Notes: generated by a model from the sequence alone, not told the origin. A stretch of 20,971 nt of DNA from DATBHM01 sp036557505 (GCA_036557505.1 DATBHM010000170.1:1-20971); one strand, 5' to 3'. Positions 15,014-20,971 are shown, counted from the first letter of the stretch. Program-made: numbers and translations.

Positions 15014-15373
15014 GTGGGGCTGTTCCGGCGCTGGTCGCGTCGCCTGTCCGAGACGGACGAGGAGCGCCTCGCCGCGCAGGTGCGCGACTGGGCCCAGACC
15101 GTTCCCGACGCCGTCCGCATCGACGAGGCGCCGGTCCGGCGGCGCGTGAAGGTGGCCGGCGTGGTCAACCGGCTCTCGGTGGTGCCGGGGCAGGGCGTCG
15201 ACTCGCTGGAGGCCGTGCTCACCGACGGGACCGGCGAGGTCACCGCGGTCTGGACCGGCCGACGGGCCATCCCCGGGCTGTACCTCGGAACCCGGCTGGT
15301 GCTCGAGGGCGTGCTGCTCCAGAAGTCGAACGGCCACAGGATGGTCAACCCCGCGTTCGAGTTCAGCTCGTAG
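15014..15373 (+). CDS. OB-fold nucleic-acid-binding domain protein
   Basis: A 119-residue small protein with a basic N-terminus (LFRRWSRRLSETDEERLA) and an OB-fold beta-barrel from about residue 40 to 117. The pattern VKVAGVVNRLSVVP, LEAVLTDGTGEVTAVWTGRR, IPGLYLGTRLVLEGVLL fits the single OB domain seen in RecG and in small actinobacterial proteins encoded near ceoB/ceoC genes. Its nucleic-acid target is unknown. The GTG start is ten bases after the hppA stop. Downstream lies a short hairpin with a T8 tract, the only such tract in the window. Confidence 0.72.
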   Translation: MGLFRRWSRRLSETDEERLAAQVRDWAQTVPDAVRIDEAPVRRRVKVAGVVNRLSVVPGQGVDSLEAVLTDGTGEVTAVWTGRRAIPGLYLGTRLVLEGVLLQKSNGHRMVNPAFEFSS

Positions 15374-15375
15374 CG

Positions 15376-15395
15376 CGGGCGGTCCCGTTTTTTTT
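15376..15395 (+). terminator. Short hairpin plus T8 tract, candidate intrinsic terminator
   Basis: cggg (15376-15379) pairs with cccg (15384-15387) around cggt, followed at once by eight T residues (15388-15395). The stem is short, but a T8 run is exceptional at this GC content and lies just after the OB-fold stop. It would insulate the toxin-antitoxin genes from hppA readthrough. Confidence 0.5.
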
Positions 15396-15402
15396 GCGTG
15401 GC

Positions 15403-15421
15403 CGCAACGGAATCCGTTGCG
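15403..15421. promoter_or_regulatory. Palindromic operator of the Xre-RES toxin-antitoxin operon
   Basis: cgcaacggaatccgttgcg is a perfect inverted repeat with 9-base arms around one base. It covers the -35 position and spacer of the promoter whose -10 box is TAGGAT (15425-15430). The antitoxin downstream has a helix-turn-helix, and autoregulation through such a palindrome is usual in this family, so this is the likely operator. Confidence 0.7.
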
Positions 15422-15424
15422 CGG

Positions 15425-15430
15425 TAGGAT
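15425..15430 (+). promoter_or_regulatory. -10 box of the toxin-antitoxin operon
   Basis: TAGGAT lies seven bases before the antitoxin ATG (15438), predicting a leaderless mRNA. It abuts the palindromic operator, so a bound antitoxin would block RNA polymerase. Confidence 0.55.
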
Positions 15431-15437
15431 GGGCGGC

Positions 15438-15770
15438 ATGCCGGTTGCGGTTCGCGCGAAGCTGCGGGCGCTGACGGAGGACCTCGGTTCGCAGGCCAGG
15501 GTGGCCGAGGTGCTCGGGGTCAGCCGGTCGCGCGTGAGCCGGTGGCTCCGGACCGAGGAACCCGACGCCGACAACCGCCGCAAGCTCGAGGGGGCGGAGT
15601 TCGTCCTCTCGCGGCTGCTGTCGATCTACGACCGGGAGACCGCGCTCGACTGGCTGTGGGGGTTCAACGCGCACCTCGGCGACCGCCGGCCGATGCAGCT
15701 CCTGGCGGCGGGCCGCATCAACGAGGTGCTGGCCGCCATCGACGCGGAAGAGTCGCTCGCGTACGCGTGA
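15438..15770 (+). CDS. Xre/MbcA/ParS-family antitoxin (HTH plus DUF2384 toxin-binding domain)
   Basis: A 110-residue antitoxin. Residues 18-38 (SQARVAEVLGVSRSRVSRWLR when read with its flanks) form a helix-turn-helix. Residues 55-104 match the DUF2384 toxin-binding domain, with the typical WLWGFNAHLGDRRPMQLL and GRINEVLAAID. In known systems it binds and neutralises the RES toxin and represses its own operon. The frame extends seven codons upstream, but the ATG at 15438 fits the domain start and has TAGGAT seven bases before it; the upstream codons overlap the operator. Its stop overlaps the toxin GTG by four bases (GTGA), the classic coupled antitoxin-first order. Confidence 0.88.
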   Translation: MPVAVRAKLRALTEDLGSQARVAEVLGVSRSRVSRWLRTEEPDADNRRKLEGAEFVLSRLLSIYDRETALDWLWGFNAHLGDRRPMQLLAAGRINEVLAAIDAEESLAYA

Positions 15771-16339
15771 CGCTGTACCGGGTGTTTCCCGCGGTCCAGG
15801 GCGCGCGGCCGCGCGAGGCGGGAGGCCCGCTCCACGTCGCCCGGCACCTCCAGGGCTCGAGCCGGCACGACGACCCGGCGAGGTACGGCGCGCTGTACAC
15901 CTCCCGATCCGCCGAGTCGGCGGTCGCCGAGGCCCTGCAGGCCTTCCGGGGCCGGGACATCGAACCGCGCCACCTGGTTCGAACCGGACGGCCGCTCTCG
16001 CTCGCCGAGATCGACGATTCGCGATTGGGGCCGCTGCCGGACCTCGACGACCCGGCGGAGCTGGTGCGGCGGTCGCTCCGGCCCTCGGCGGTGGCGACCC
16101 ACGACCGATCGGTCACCCAGCCCGCGGCCGGGGCGATCTACGAGGAGGGGCATCCGGGGTTCGCCTGGTGGTCGACGATCGAGGCGTCGTGGAGCAACGT
16201 GACCCTGTTCGTCGAACGCGCGTCGCGGAGGCTGCGGATCTCCGGGACGCCCGAGCCGTTGACGGTCGGGCACCCCGTGCTCGTGGCGGTGGCCGACCGG
16301 ATGGGGTTCGTGCTGCGCCCGGCGGTCAGCGCGCGATGA
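15767..16339 (+). CDS. RES-domain toxin (predicted NAD+-degrading)
   Basis: A 190-residue RES-domain protein. Characterised relatives fold like ADP-ribosyltransferases and deplete cellular NAD+, stopping growth. Visible RES features are LYRVF (3-7), RYGALYTSRSAESAVAEAL (39-57) with Glu55, and the late GAIYEEGHPGFAWWS with Ser136 followed by NVTLFVER. Arg33 or Arg39 is probably the third catalytic residue. The GTG overlaps the antitoxin stop (GTGA), so translation is coupled. Its 3' end faces the nadB gene, with its stop at 16337-16339 beyond the end of the nadB tail frame (16326), a 14-base overlap. No sign of inactivation is seen. Length agrees with the family. Confidence 0.85.
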   Translation: MTLYRVFPAVQGARPREAGGPLHVARHLQGSSRHDDPARYGALYTSRSAESAVAEALQAFRGRDIEPRHLVRTGRPLSLAEIDDSRLGPLPDLDDPAELVRRSLRPSAVATHDRSVTQPAAGAIYEEGHPGFAWWSTIEASWSNVTLFVERASRRLRISGTPEPLTVGHPVLVAVADRMGFVLRPAVSAR

Positions 16340-16445
16340 GCTCCGCGTTGGTGGCGGCGACCAGGGCGTCGAGGGCCGCGAGGTAGAGGTCCTCCGACAC
16401 GCGTTCCTGCGCCAGGTCGCCGTTCACCCGGACGGTGCGCCGGTC
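16326..16445 (-). other. Probable frameshifted C-terminal tail of NadB (or tiny coupled ORF)
   Basis: Just before the nadB stop, a second frame on the same strand continues for 39 codons with nearly all codons ending in G or C. It encodes a plausible beta strand and amphipathic helix (DRRTVRVNGDLAQER, then LYLAALDALVAATNAEL). Joining it to the nadB frame needs one extra base near 16443-16450. Alternatively a GTG at 16427 overlaps the nadB TGA (GTGA) and would start a separate 33-residue peptide. I favour a frameshift, biological or from sequencing or assembly. Confidence 0.5.
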
Positions 16446-17944
16446 GTCGCGAGGTGGACGCCGTCCAGCACGGGGTCGACCTCGGGGTGATCGGATCGGA
16501 CGTGCACCCCACGGGTCTCGGGGCGCGCCAGCGCGGACCGCACGAGCAGCTCGCCCGCCCGGACCATCGCGGCCACCTCGAACCCGTCGCGGCCGCCCGA
16601 CTCCGCCGCCTCCTTCGCCAGCCCCTCCAGCCGCTCCAGCGCGGCGGCTCCGGCGGCGGCGTCGCGGATGGGCCCCGCCCCGCCGGTCACGGTGGCCACC
16701 ACGTCGTCCCGGGCCACCGCCGGCTCGCCGGAACGGGCATCGGGCGGCGACGACCACGCCGGATCCCCGCCGTCGTGGGGCGGCGCAGCCGCGATCGCCA
16801 GCGCCGCCCGCCGTCCGAACACGACCGCCTCGGAGAGCGAGTTCCCGGCCATGCGGTTGGCCCCGTGGACGCCCGTCGCCGCGCACTCGCCGGCGGCGAA
16901 CAGGCCCGGGATGGAGGTCCGGCCCGACAGATCGGTCGCCACCCCGCCGATCAGGTAGTGCGCGGCGGGCGCCACCGGCAACAGGTCCACCACCGGGTCG
17001 AACCCCCGGGCCCGGCACGAGGCGACCACCGTGGGGAAGTGCCGCTCCAGCTCTTCGGCGTCGATCGACCGGCAGTCGAGGAACGCCCGGCCGATCCGCA
17101 GGATCGCCGCCGTCACGACGTGCCGCGGCGCGAGCTCCGCCAGCGGGTGCACGTCCACCATGAACCGCCGTCCGTCCCCGTCCACCAGCAGCGCCCCGGC
17201 GCCACGCAGCGCCTCCGTGAGCAGCGGCCGGGGCGACTCGTCGACCGCGAGCGCGGTCGGGTGGAACTGGACGAACTCGAGGTCCGCCATCCGGGCGCCG
17301 GCGAACGAGGCCAGGGCCAGCGCGTCGCCGGTGGCCGCCGGGGGATTGGTGGTCGAGGCGAACAGCGCCCCCGCCCCCCCGGAGGCGAGGAGCGTCGACG
17401 GCGCCCGGATGAGCACCCACGAGCCGTCCCGCTCCACGGCCCACACGCCGCGGCACCCACCGCCGGCGGCGACCTCGAGCCGGACGGCGTAGGCCTCCAG
17501 CCGCTCGACGAGCGGCGTGGCGGCGATCCGGAGGGCCCGGACGATCTCGCCGCCGCTCGCGTCGGCCGTGTGCACCGACCGCGCCACCGACTGCCCGCCC
17601 TCCCGGGCCAGGTGCAGCGCCCCGTCCGGGCCGGTGTCGAACCGGACCCCGAGCGCCACGAGCTCGCGGACGCGGTCGGGCGCCTCCCGGCACAGCACCT
17701 CGGCGGCCCGCCGGTCGACCAGGCCCGCACCGGCGGTGACGGTGTCCTCCAGGTGCAGTCCCGGCGAGTCGTCGGGGCCCATCGCGGCGGCCAGGCCGCC
17801 CTGCGCCAGCGGGCTGGACCCCTCGCCGAGGGTCCCCTTGTCGAGCACGACCGCGCGGGTCCCTTCGGGCAGGGAGCACGCGGCGAAGAGCCCGGCGATC
17901 CCGGCCCCGACGATGCAGACGTCCGCGTCCACGGTCCTGCCCAC
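16424..17944 (-). CDS. nadB: L-aspartate oxidase (quinolinate synthase subunit B)
   Basis: A 506-residue FAD enzyme that oxidises L-aspartate to iminoaspartate, the first step of de novo NAD synthesis, acting with NadA in the cytoplasm. The FAD-binding motif is CIVGAGIAGLFAA (10-22). SSPLAQGGLAAA, the FVQFHPTAL segment, RHVVTAAI, and AAHYLIGGVATDLSGRTSIPG followed by FAAGECAATGVHGANRMAGN are all family signatures, with the catalytic His and Arg regions present. The GTG at 17944 is chosen because TAGGCT lies nine bases upstream; a second GTG four codons later is possible. The C-terminus ends abruptly in a frame with poorer codon bias (ATTGAPSG) while another frame continues, suggesting a frameshift. 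The gene is not beside nadA or nadC, unlike most actinobacterial nad operons. Confidence 0.9.
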   Translation of the reverse strand: MGRTVDADVCIVGAGIAGLFAACSLPEGTRAVVLDKGTLGEGSSPLAQGGLAAAMGPDDSPGLHLEDTVTAGAGLVDRRAAEVLCREAPDRVRELVALGVRFDTGPDGALHLAREGGQSVARSVHTADASGGEIVRALRIAATPLVERLEAYAVRLEVAAGGGCRGVWAVERDGSWVLIRAPSTLLASGGAGALFASTTNPPAATGDALALASFAGARMADLEFVQFHPTALAVDESPRPLLTEALRGAGALLVDGDGRRFMVDVHPLAELAPRHVVTAAILRIGRAFLDCRSIDAEELERHFPTVVASCRARGFDPVVDLLPVAPAAHYLIGGVATDLSGRTSIPGLFAAGECAATGVHGANRMAGNSLSEAVVFGRRAALAIAAAPPHDGGDPAWSSPPDARSGEPAVARDDVVATVTGGAGPIRDAAAGAAALERLEGLAKEAAESGGRDGFEVAAMVRAGELLVRSALARPETRGVHVRSDHPEVDPVLDGVHLATTGAPSG

Positions 17945-18050
17945 GGATGCCGGAGCCTACCCGAACCGCCGGCCCCCACCTGCGACCCCGCCCTCCCCCT
18001 GCTCGCATAGCGTTCACCGCACAGCGATCGCACCCCGAGGAGGCACGCGG
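17945..18050. promoter_or_regulatory. Divergent promoter region, nadB / DUF1003
   Basis: On the minus strand TAGGCT (17954-17959) lies nine bases before the nadB GTG. On the plus strand TAGCGT (18008-18013) would give a leader of about 30 bases ending in the GAGGAGG ribosome-binding site (18037-18043) of the DUF1003 gene. -35 boxes are unclear, and no NiaR- or NrtR-like palindrome is obvious. Confidence 0.4.
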
Positions 18051-18509
18051 ATGGCCACACCGAGCTCCAAGCCCACCCCGGCCCGACGGCCCCCGTTCGG
18101 CCGGCCGGTCCTCCCGATCCACCCGGCGCTCCTGCGCCACGAGAAGGCTCGTGCGGTGAGCGTGCAGAACCGCATCGCCGACGTCATCACGGCCTTCGCC
18201 GGGTCGATGCTGTTCGTCTACATCCACATCGTGTGGTTCGGCGCGTGGATCGGGTTCGGCGTCGAGCACTACCCCTACGGGCTGCTCACGATGATCGTGT
18301 CGCTCGAGGCGATCTTCCTGTCGACGTTCGTGATGATCAGCCAGAACCGCGCCGACGCGCGCCGCCAGGCCCTCGCCGACCACGAGTGGGACTTCGTCCA
18401 GATGGAGGAACGGCAGAACGAGACCCTGCTCGACCTGTCGAACCAGATCCTCGAGCTGACCAAGGCCATCCACGCGATGACCGCATCCAGACAGGCGCCG
18501 GAGCGGTGA
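18051..18509 (+). CDS. DUF1003 family membrane protein
   Basis: A 152-residue protein of the DUF1003 family, whose function is unknown; some members are annotated as related to cyclic-nucleotide or Mg/Mn transport loci but without proof. Two hydrophobic helices are visible, around ITAFAGSMLFVYIHIVWFGAW and GLLTMIVSLEAIFLSTFVMI, linked by a short loop. They are followed by the conserved SQNRADARRQALADHEWDF segment and an amphipathic, probably coiled-coil, C-terminal helix (EERQNETLLDLSNQILELTKAI). The basic, proline-rich N-terminus is cytoplasmic. A GAGGAGG site 7 bases before the ATG fixes the start. Its stop is one base from the stop of the convergent TrkA gene. Confidence 0.85.
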   Translation: MATPSSKPTPARRPPFGRPVLPIHPALLRHEKARAVSVQNRIADVITAFAGSMLFVYIHIVWFGAWIGFGVEHYPYGLLTMIVSLEAIFLSTFVMISQNRADARRQALADHEWDFVQMEERQNETLLDLSNQILELTKAIHAMTASRQAPER

Positions 18510-18510
18510 T

Positions 18511-19209
18511 TCAGGCCGGGCCGGCCGGCAGGCGCGCCGCCCCCGAGTTGCCGACGACGGCGTTGATGAACGCCTGCTCGGCGTCGGGGGAGGCGAGCGC
18601 CAGGATCTCGTCGTCGGGCGCCAGCACGGTCTCGGGAACCGGGATCACGACGTGGCCCTCGCGGATGATGGCCACGATCGCGGAGTCCTGGGGCAGCCGC
18701 AGCTCGTAGAGGGGGTGGTTGGTGTTGGGCGACTCCGGCGGGAGCGTCGTCTCGATCAGCGCCACCTGTCCCCGCTGCAGCCGGAGCAGCCGGACCAGGT
18801 CCCCGACCGACACGGCCTCCTCCACGAGCGACGTGAGGATGTGCGGCGGCGACACCGCGTCGTCCACCCCCCACTGGTCGGTGAACATCCATTCGTTCTT
18901 GGGGTGGTTCACGCGGGCCAGCACGCGGGGCACGCCGTATTCCTGCTTCGAGAGCAGGGAGATCACCAGGTTGTCCTCGTCGTCGCCGGTGGCCGCGACC
19001 ACGACGTCCGCCTCGGAGATGCGGGCCTTCTCGAGCACCCACAGCTCGCACGCGTCGCCCAGGACGACATTGACGCCGGCCGCCGTGTTCTCGATCTTGC
19101 CGGCGACTCGGGGCTCCTGCTCGATGAGCGTGATCTCGTGGTTGCGCTCACGCAGGTCCGCGGCGAGGTGCCGCCCCACCGCCCCGCCGCCCGCGATGAT
19201 CACCTTCAC
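18511..19209 (-). CDS. trkA: TrkA-family K+ uptake regulator (CeoC-like, RCK_N + RCK_C)
   Basis: A 232-residue cytoplasmic RCK protein. The RCK_N/TrkA-N Rossmann domain has the nucleotide motif IIAGGGAVGRHLA (4-16), ends strand two with Glu30 (LIEQE), and carries VVVAATGDDEDNLVISLLSK. An RCK_C domain follows (about 146-215; VALIETTLP, ELRLPQDSAIVAIIREG). Such proteins bind NAD(H), ATP/ADP or c-di-AMP and gate K+ channels or transporters. It closely resembles mycobacterial CeoC, the second protein of the ceoBC pair. The GTG start is four bases after the upstream trkA stop and has GGAGGGG ahead, so the two are coupled and probably form a hetero-oligomer. Confidence 0.9.
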   Translation of the reverse strand: MKVIIAGGGAVGRHLAADLRERNHEITLIEQEPRVAGKIENTAAGVNVVLGDACELWVLEKARISEADVVVAATGDDEDNLVISLLSKQEYGVPRVLARVNHPKNEWMFTDQWGVDDAVSPPHILTSLVEEAVSVGDLVRLLRLQRGQVALIETTLPPESPNTNHPLYELRLPQDSAIVAIIREGHVVIPVPETVLAPDDEILALASPDAEQAFINAVVGNSGAARLPAGPA

Positions 19210-19213
19210 CGGC

Positions 19214-19873
19214 TCACCCCTCCGCCAGCGGGGCCAGCATCTCGTCGAGCTTGTCGAGCGCGTCGCGATGCACGATCACGTGGGCGGCGTCGCCGTCCTG
19301 GAACGTGCTCTTGGCGTCCGGGATGAACCCCTGCCCTCCGCGCTCCACGCCGACCACCATGACCTGCTTGTCGGCGTTCAGCGCGGAGACCGGCTTGCCC
19401 ACGAGGTGCTCCGGGACCTTCACCTTCATGCGGAACAGGTCCCCGCCGCCCAGGGTCTCCTTGATCTCCTCCCGGGTGTGGAACAGCATCAGCATGACCT
19501 GCTTGGCGGCCCATCGGACGCTCGCCACCGTGGGGATGTTCAGCCGCTCGTAGATCTCGGCTCGGCGCGGGTCGTAGATCCGGGCGATCACCTGGGGCAC
19601 GTGGTAGTACTCCCGCGCCACCCGCGCCGACAGGATGTTCGAGTTGTCGCCGGAGGACACCGCGATGAACGCGTCGGCCTCCTTGATCCCGGCCTCCTCG
19701 AGGTCCTCGCGATCGAACCCGATCCCCACGAACGTCCTGGCCTGGAAGTCCGGAGGGAGCCGTTCGAACGCCTCGCGGCGCTTGTCGATGATCGACACCT
19801 CGTGACCGGCCTTGGCGAGCTGAATGGTGAGCTCCGCCCCCACCCGGCCGCACCCCATGATGAGGACCTTCAT
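19214..19873 (-). CDS. trkA: TrkA-family K+ uptake regulator (CeoB-like, RCK_N + RCK_C)
   Basis: A 219-residue RCK protein, first of the pair. The Rossmann motif is LIMGCGRVGAELT (4-16) with Asp30 after strand two (IIDKR). The block FIAVSSGDNSNILSARVARE and ARIYDPRRAEIYERLNIPTV match the CeoB type. A C-terminal RCK_C (about 140-212; MKVKVPEHLVGKPVSALNAD, DGDAAHVIVHRD) completes it. An upstream in-frame extension is rejected: the ATG at 19873 starts the Rossmann strand, and TAGTCT (19882-19887) with a 17-base spacer to CGGACA lies eight bases away. It is divergent from the KimA-like transporter, implying a shared K+ function. Confidence 0.9.
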   Translation of the reverse strand: MKVLIMGCGRVGAELTIQLAKAGHEVSIIDKRREAFERLPPDFQARTFVGIGFDREDLEEAGIKEADAFIAVSSGDNSNILSARVAREYYHVPQVIARIYDPRRAEIYERLNIPTVASVRWAAKQVMLMLFHTREEIKETLGGGDLFRMKVKVPEHLVGKPVSALNADKQVMVVGVERGGQGFIPDAKSTFQDGDAAHVIVHRDALDKLDEMLAPLAEG

Positions 19874-19971
19874 GGCCGCCGAGACTACCTCGCGTCCGGG
19901 GCCGTGTCCGCCCACTGCGACCACCGTGTCCAGTCGGATCGCCGCCCCGCGGGCCCGTACAATCCCGGCCC
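19874..19971. promoter_or_regulatory. Divergent promoters between trkA pair and KimA-like gene
   Basis: On the minus strand CGGACA (19905-19910), 17 bases, then TAGTCT (19882-19887) ends eight bases before the trkA ATG. On the plus strand TACAAT (19958-19963) ends eight bases before the transporter GTG. Both mRNAs would be essentially leaderless. The 98-base gap leaves no room for a c-di-AMP (ydaO) riboswitch on either side. Confidence 0.55.
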
Positions 19972-20971
19972 GTGGCGATCCGAAAGCCCGGGCGCACCCG
20001 CACGGCCATCTTCAAGACCATCCTGGTCGGCCGGAGCCAGCCGTCCTGGCACATGGAGCACACGCTCCTGCCGAAGTCGCTGGCGCTGCCGATCTTCTCC
20101 TCCGACGCGCTGTCGTCGGTGGCCTACGCGACCGAGCAGATCATGCTGGTGGCGCTGGCGGCGAGCGCCTCGGCCCGGGGCAAGATCATGCCGATCTCGA
20201 TCGCCATCGCGCTGCTCCTTGCGATCGTGGTGGCCTCCTACCTCCAGGTCTGCAAGGGCTACCCCAGCGGCGGCGGCGCGTACATCGTGGCCAAGGACAA
20301 CCTGGGGGTCCTGCCGGCACTCGTCGGCGCCGGGGCGCTGCTCGTCGACTACGTCATGACGGTCGCGGTCTCGGTCGTGGCCGGCATCGTGGCCATCGTG
20401 TCGTTCGCCCCGGGCCTGGGGTCCTACACGGTGGAGCTCTCGATTGTGGGGATCGTGCTGCTCACCGTCGCCAACCTGCGGGGCGTCCGGGAGACCGGCG
20501 CGTTGTTCGCGTTCCCGACGTACGCATTCATCGCCTCGATCATGGTCATGCTGGTCGTGGGCATCGGGGAGTGTGTGGTCTCCGGCTGTCCGAACGCCCT
20601 GCCGGTGACGCCGGATCCGAACCTCTCGAAGTCGCTGGCGCCGATCACGCTGTTCGCGCTGCTCCACGCGTTCTCGTCGGGAGCCACGGCGCTCACGGGG
20701 GTGGAGGCCATCTCGAACGCGATCCCCGCGTTCCGCCGGCCCCAGTCGAGGAACGCCCAGCTGACGCTCGCCATCATGGGCGCGCTGGCGATCACCATGT
20801 TCCTCGGGATCTCGTTCCTCGCGACGCACACGGGCGCGGTGCCGAGCGAGGGGGGCAAGGTCTCGATCGTGGCCCAGATCGCCGGGGGGGTGTTCGACAA
20901 GGGGATCGGGTTCTACCTCGTCCAGGTGTTCACGACCGGCATCCTGATCCTGGCGGCGAACACGTCGTTCC
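19972..20971 (+). CDS. KimA-like (APC superfamily) potassium transporter, 5' part
   Basis: The first 333 codons of a membrane transporter, cut by the window end. It begins at a GTG eight bases after a TACAAT box. The sequence follows Bacillus subtilis KimA (YdaO), a high-affinity K+/H+ symporter of the KUP-like APC group: SSDALSSVAYATEQIML, YPSGGGAYIVAKDNLG, LLVDYVMTVAVSVVAG and FSSGATALTGVEAISNAIPA. Residues that in KimA line the K+ sites (Asp36, Tyr43, Asp117, Tyr118 and Thr121) appear as Asp45, Tyr52, Asp126, Tyr127 and Thr130, a constant offset of nine. About nine helices are visible. Generic annotation would call it an amino-acid permease; the conserved site argues for K+. KimA identification is from memory of that sequence. 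The divergent CeoB/CeoC-like pair is the usual actinobacterial neighbour. Confidence 0.85.
   Translation, partial: MAIRKPGRTRTAIFKTILVGRSQPSWHMEHTLLPKSLALPIFSSDALSSVAYATEQIMLVALAASASARGKIMPISIAIALLLAIVVASYLQVCKGYPSGGGAYIVAKDNLGVLPALVGAGALLVDYVMTVAVSVVAGIVAIVSFAPGLGSYTVELSIVGIVLLTVANLRGVRETGALFAFPTYAFIASIMVMLVVGIGECVVSGCPNALPVTPDPNLSKSLAPITLFALLHAFSSGATALTGVEAISNAIPAFRRPQSRNAQLTLAIMGALAITMFLGISFLATHTGAVPSEGGKVSIVAQIAGGVFDKGIGFYLVQVFTTGILILAANTSF

Noticed and set aside
12631..15348. A 905-codon open frame antisense to hppA
   Set aside because: It mirrors hppA and the OB-fold gene; the Arg/Asp/Gly/His-rich composition is a GC-bias shadow, and hppA itself has unmistakable motifs.
16326..16427. 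A confident separate 33-residue gene after nadB
   Set aside because: The GTGA overlap is suggestive, but the favourable codon bias extends upstream of that GTG into the nadB body, which fits a frameshift better.
16326..18473. A 715-codon minus-strand frame through nadB and DUF1003
   Set aside because: Only its last 39 codons look coding (reported as the nadB tail); the rest is low-complexity Gly/Arg sequence overlapping nadB in another frame.
19972..20971. Amino-acid permease
   Set aside because: APC permease is the generic label, but long segments and K+-site residues follow KimA with a constant numbering offset.
1..20971. CRISPR array, tRNA/rRNA, insertion sequence or prophage
   Set aside because: I saw no regularly spaced repeats, cloverleaf or rRNA-like segments, transposase or phage motifs, or terminal inverted repeats with target duplications.

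Overview
The window is a single stretch of very GC-rich chromosome (third codon positions almost always G or C) carrying about twenty genes packed with little spacing. The gene set points to Actinomycetota. It has a KimA-like permease divergent from a pair of CeoB/CeoC-type TrkA proteins, an actinobacterial OB-fold protein, a LytR-CpsA-Psr enzyme, a STAS plus anti-sigma kinase pair, and at least nine genes whose start codon lies 7-10 bases after a TAnnnT box, the layout of leaderless actinobacterial transcripts. I cannot place it below phylum; a deep-branching or uncultured lineage is plausible. I see no rRNA, tRNA, CRISPR array, insertion sequence or phage gene.

Layout. 1-4005: a small secreted RTX-repeat protein, then an alkaline-phosphatase-superfamily phosphodiesterase coupled to a lipid-linked glycan flippase. 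4036-7506 (minus): a four-helix membrane protein, and an MrfA/YprA-type DNA helicase overlapping a LOG-like nucleotide-binding protein. 7589-8617: a CaCA-family cation exchanger. 8622-10294 (minus): a membrane-anchored protein of unknown function and an LCP cell-wall glycopolymer ligase. 10411-11250: a partner-switching pair (STAS antagonist and HATPase anti-sigma kinase) separated by a G-quadruplex-forming gap. 11367-15373: a CPA2 cation/proton antiporter, a membrane H+-pyrophosphatase and an OB-fold protein. 15438-16339: a Xre/RES toxin-antitoxin pair with a perfect palindrome over its promoter. 16326-17944 (minus): L-aspartate oxidase NadB, apparently frameshifted near its 3' end. 18051-18509: a DUF1003 membrane protein. 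18511-20971: two TrkA/RCK proteins (minus) and a divergent KimA-like K+ transporter cut by the window edge.

Functionally, much of the window concerns ion and proton balance: a Ca2+/cation exchanger, a monovalent cation/H+ antiporter, a H+ pump predicted to be K+-independent, two RCK K+ sensors and a K+ importer. A second theme is the cell envelope (phosphodiesterase, flippase, LCP protein). The most interesting local arrangement is the RES toxin, whose family destroys NAD+, lying tail-to-tail with an NAD-biosynthesis gene that looks broken at the point where they meet.
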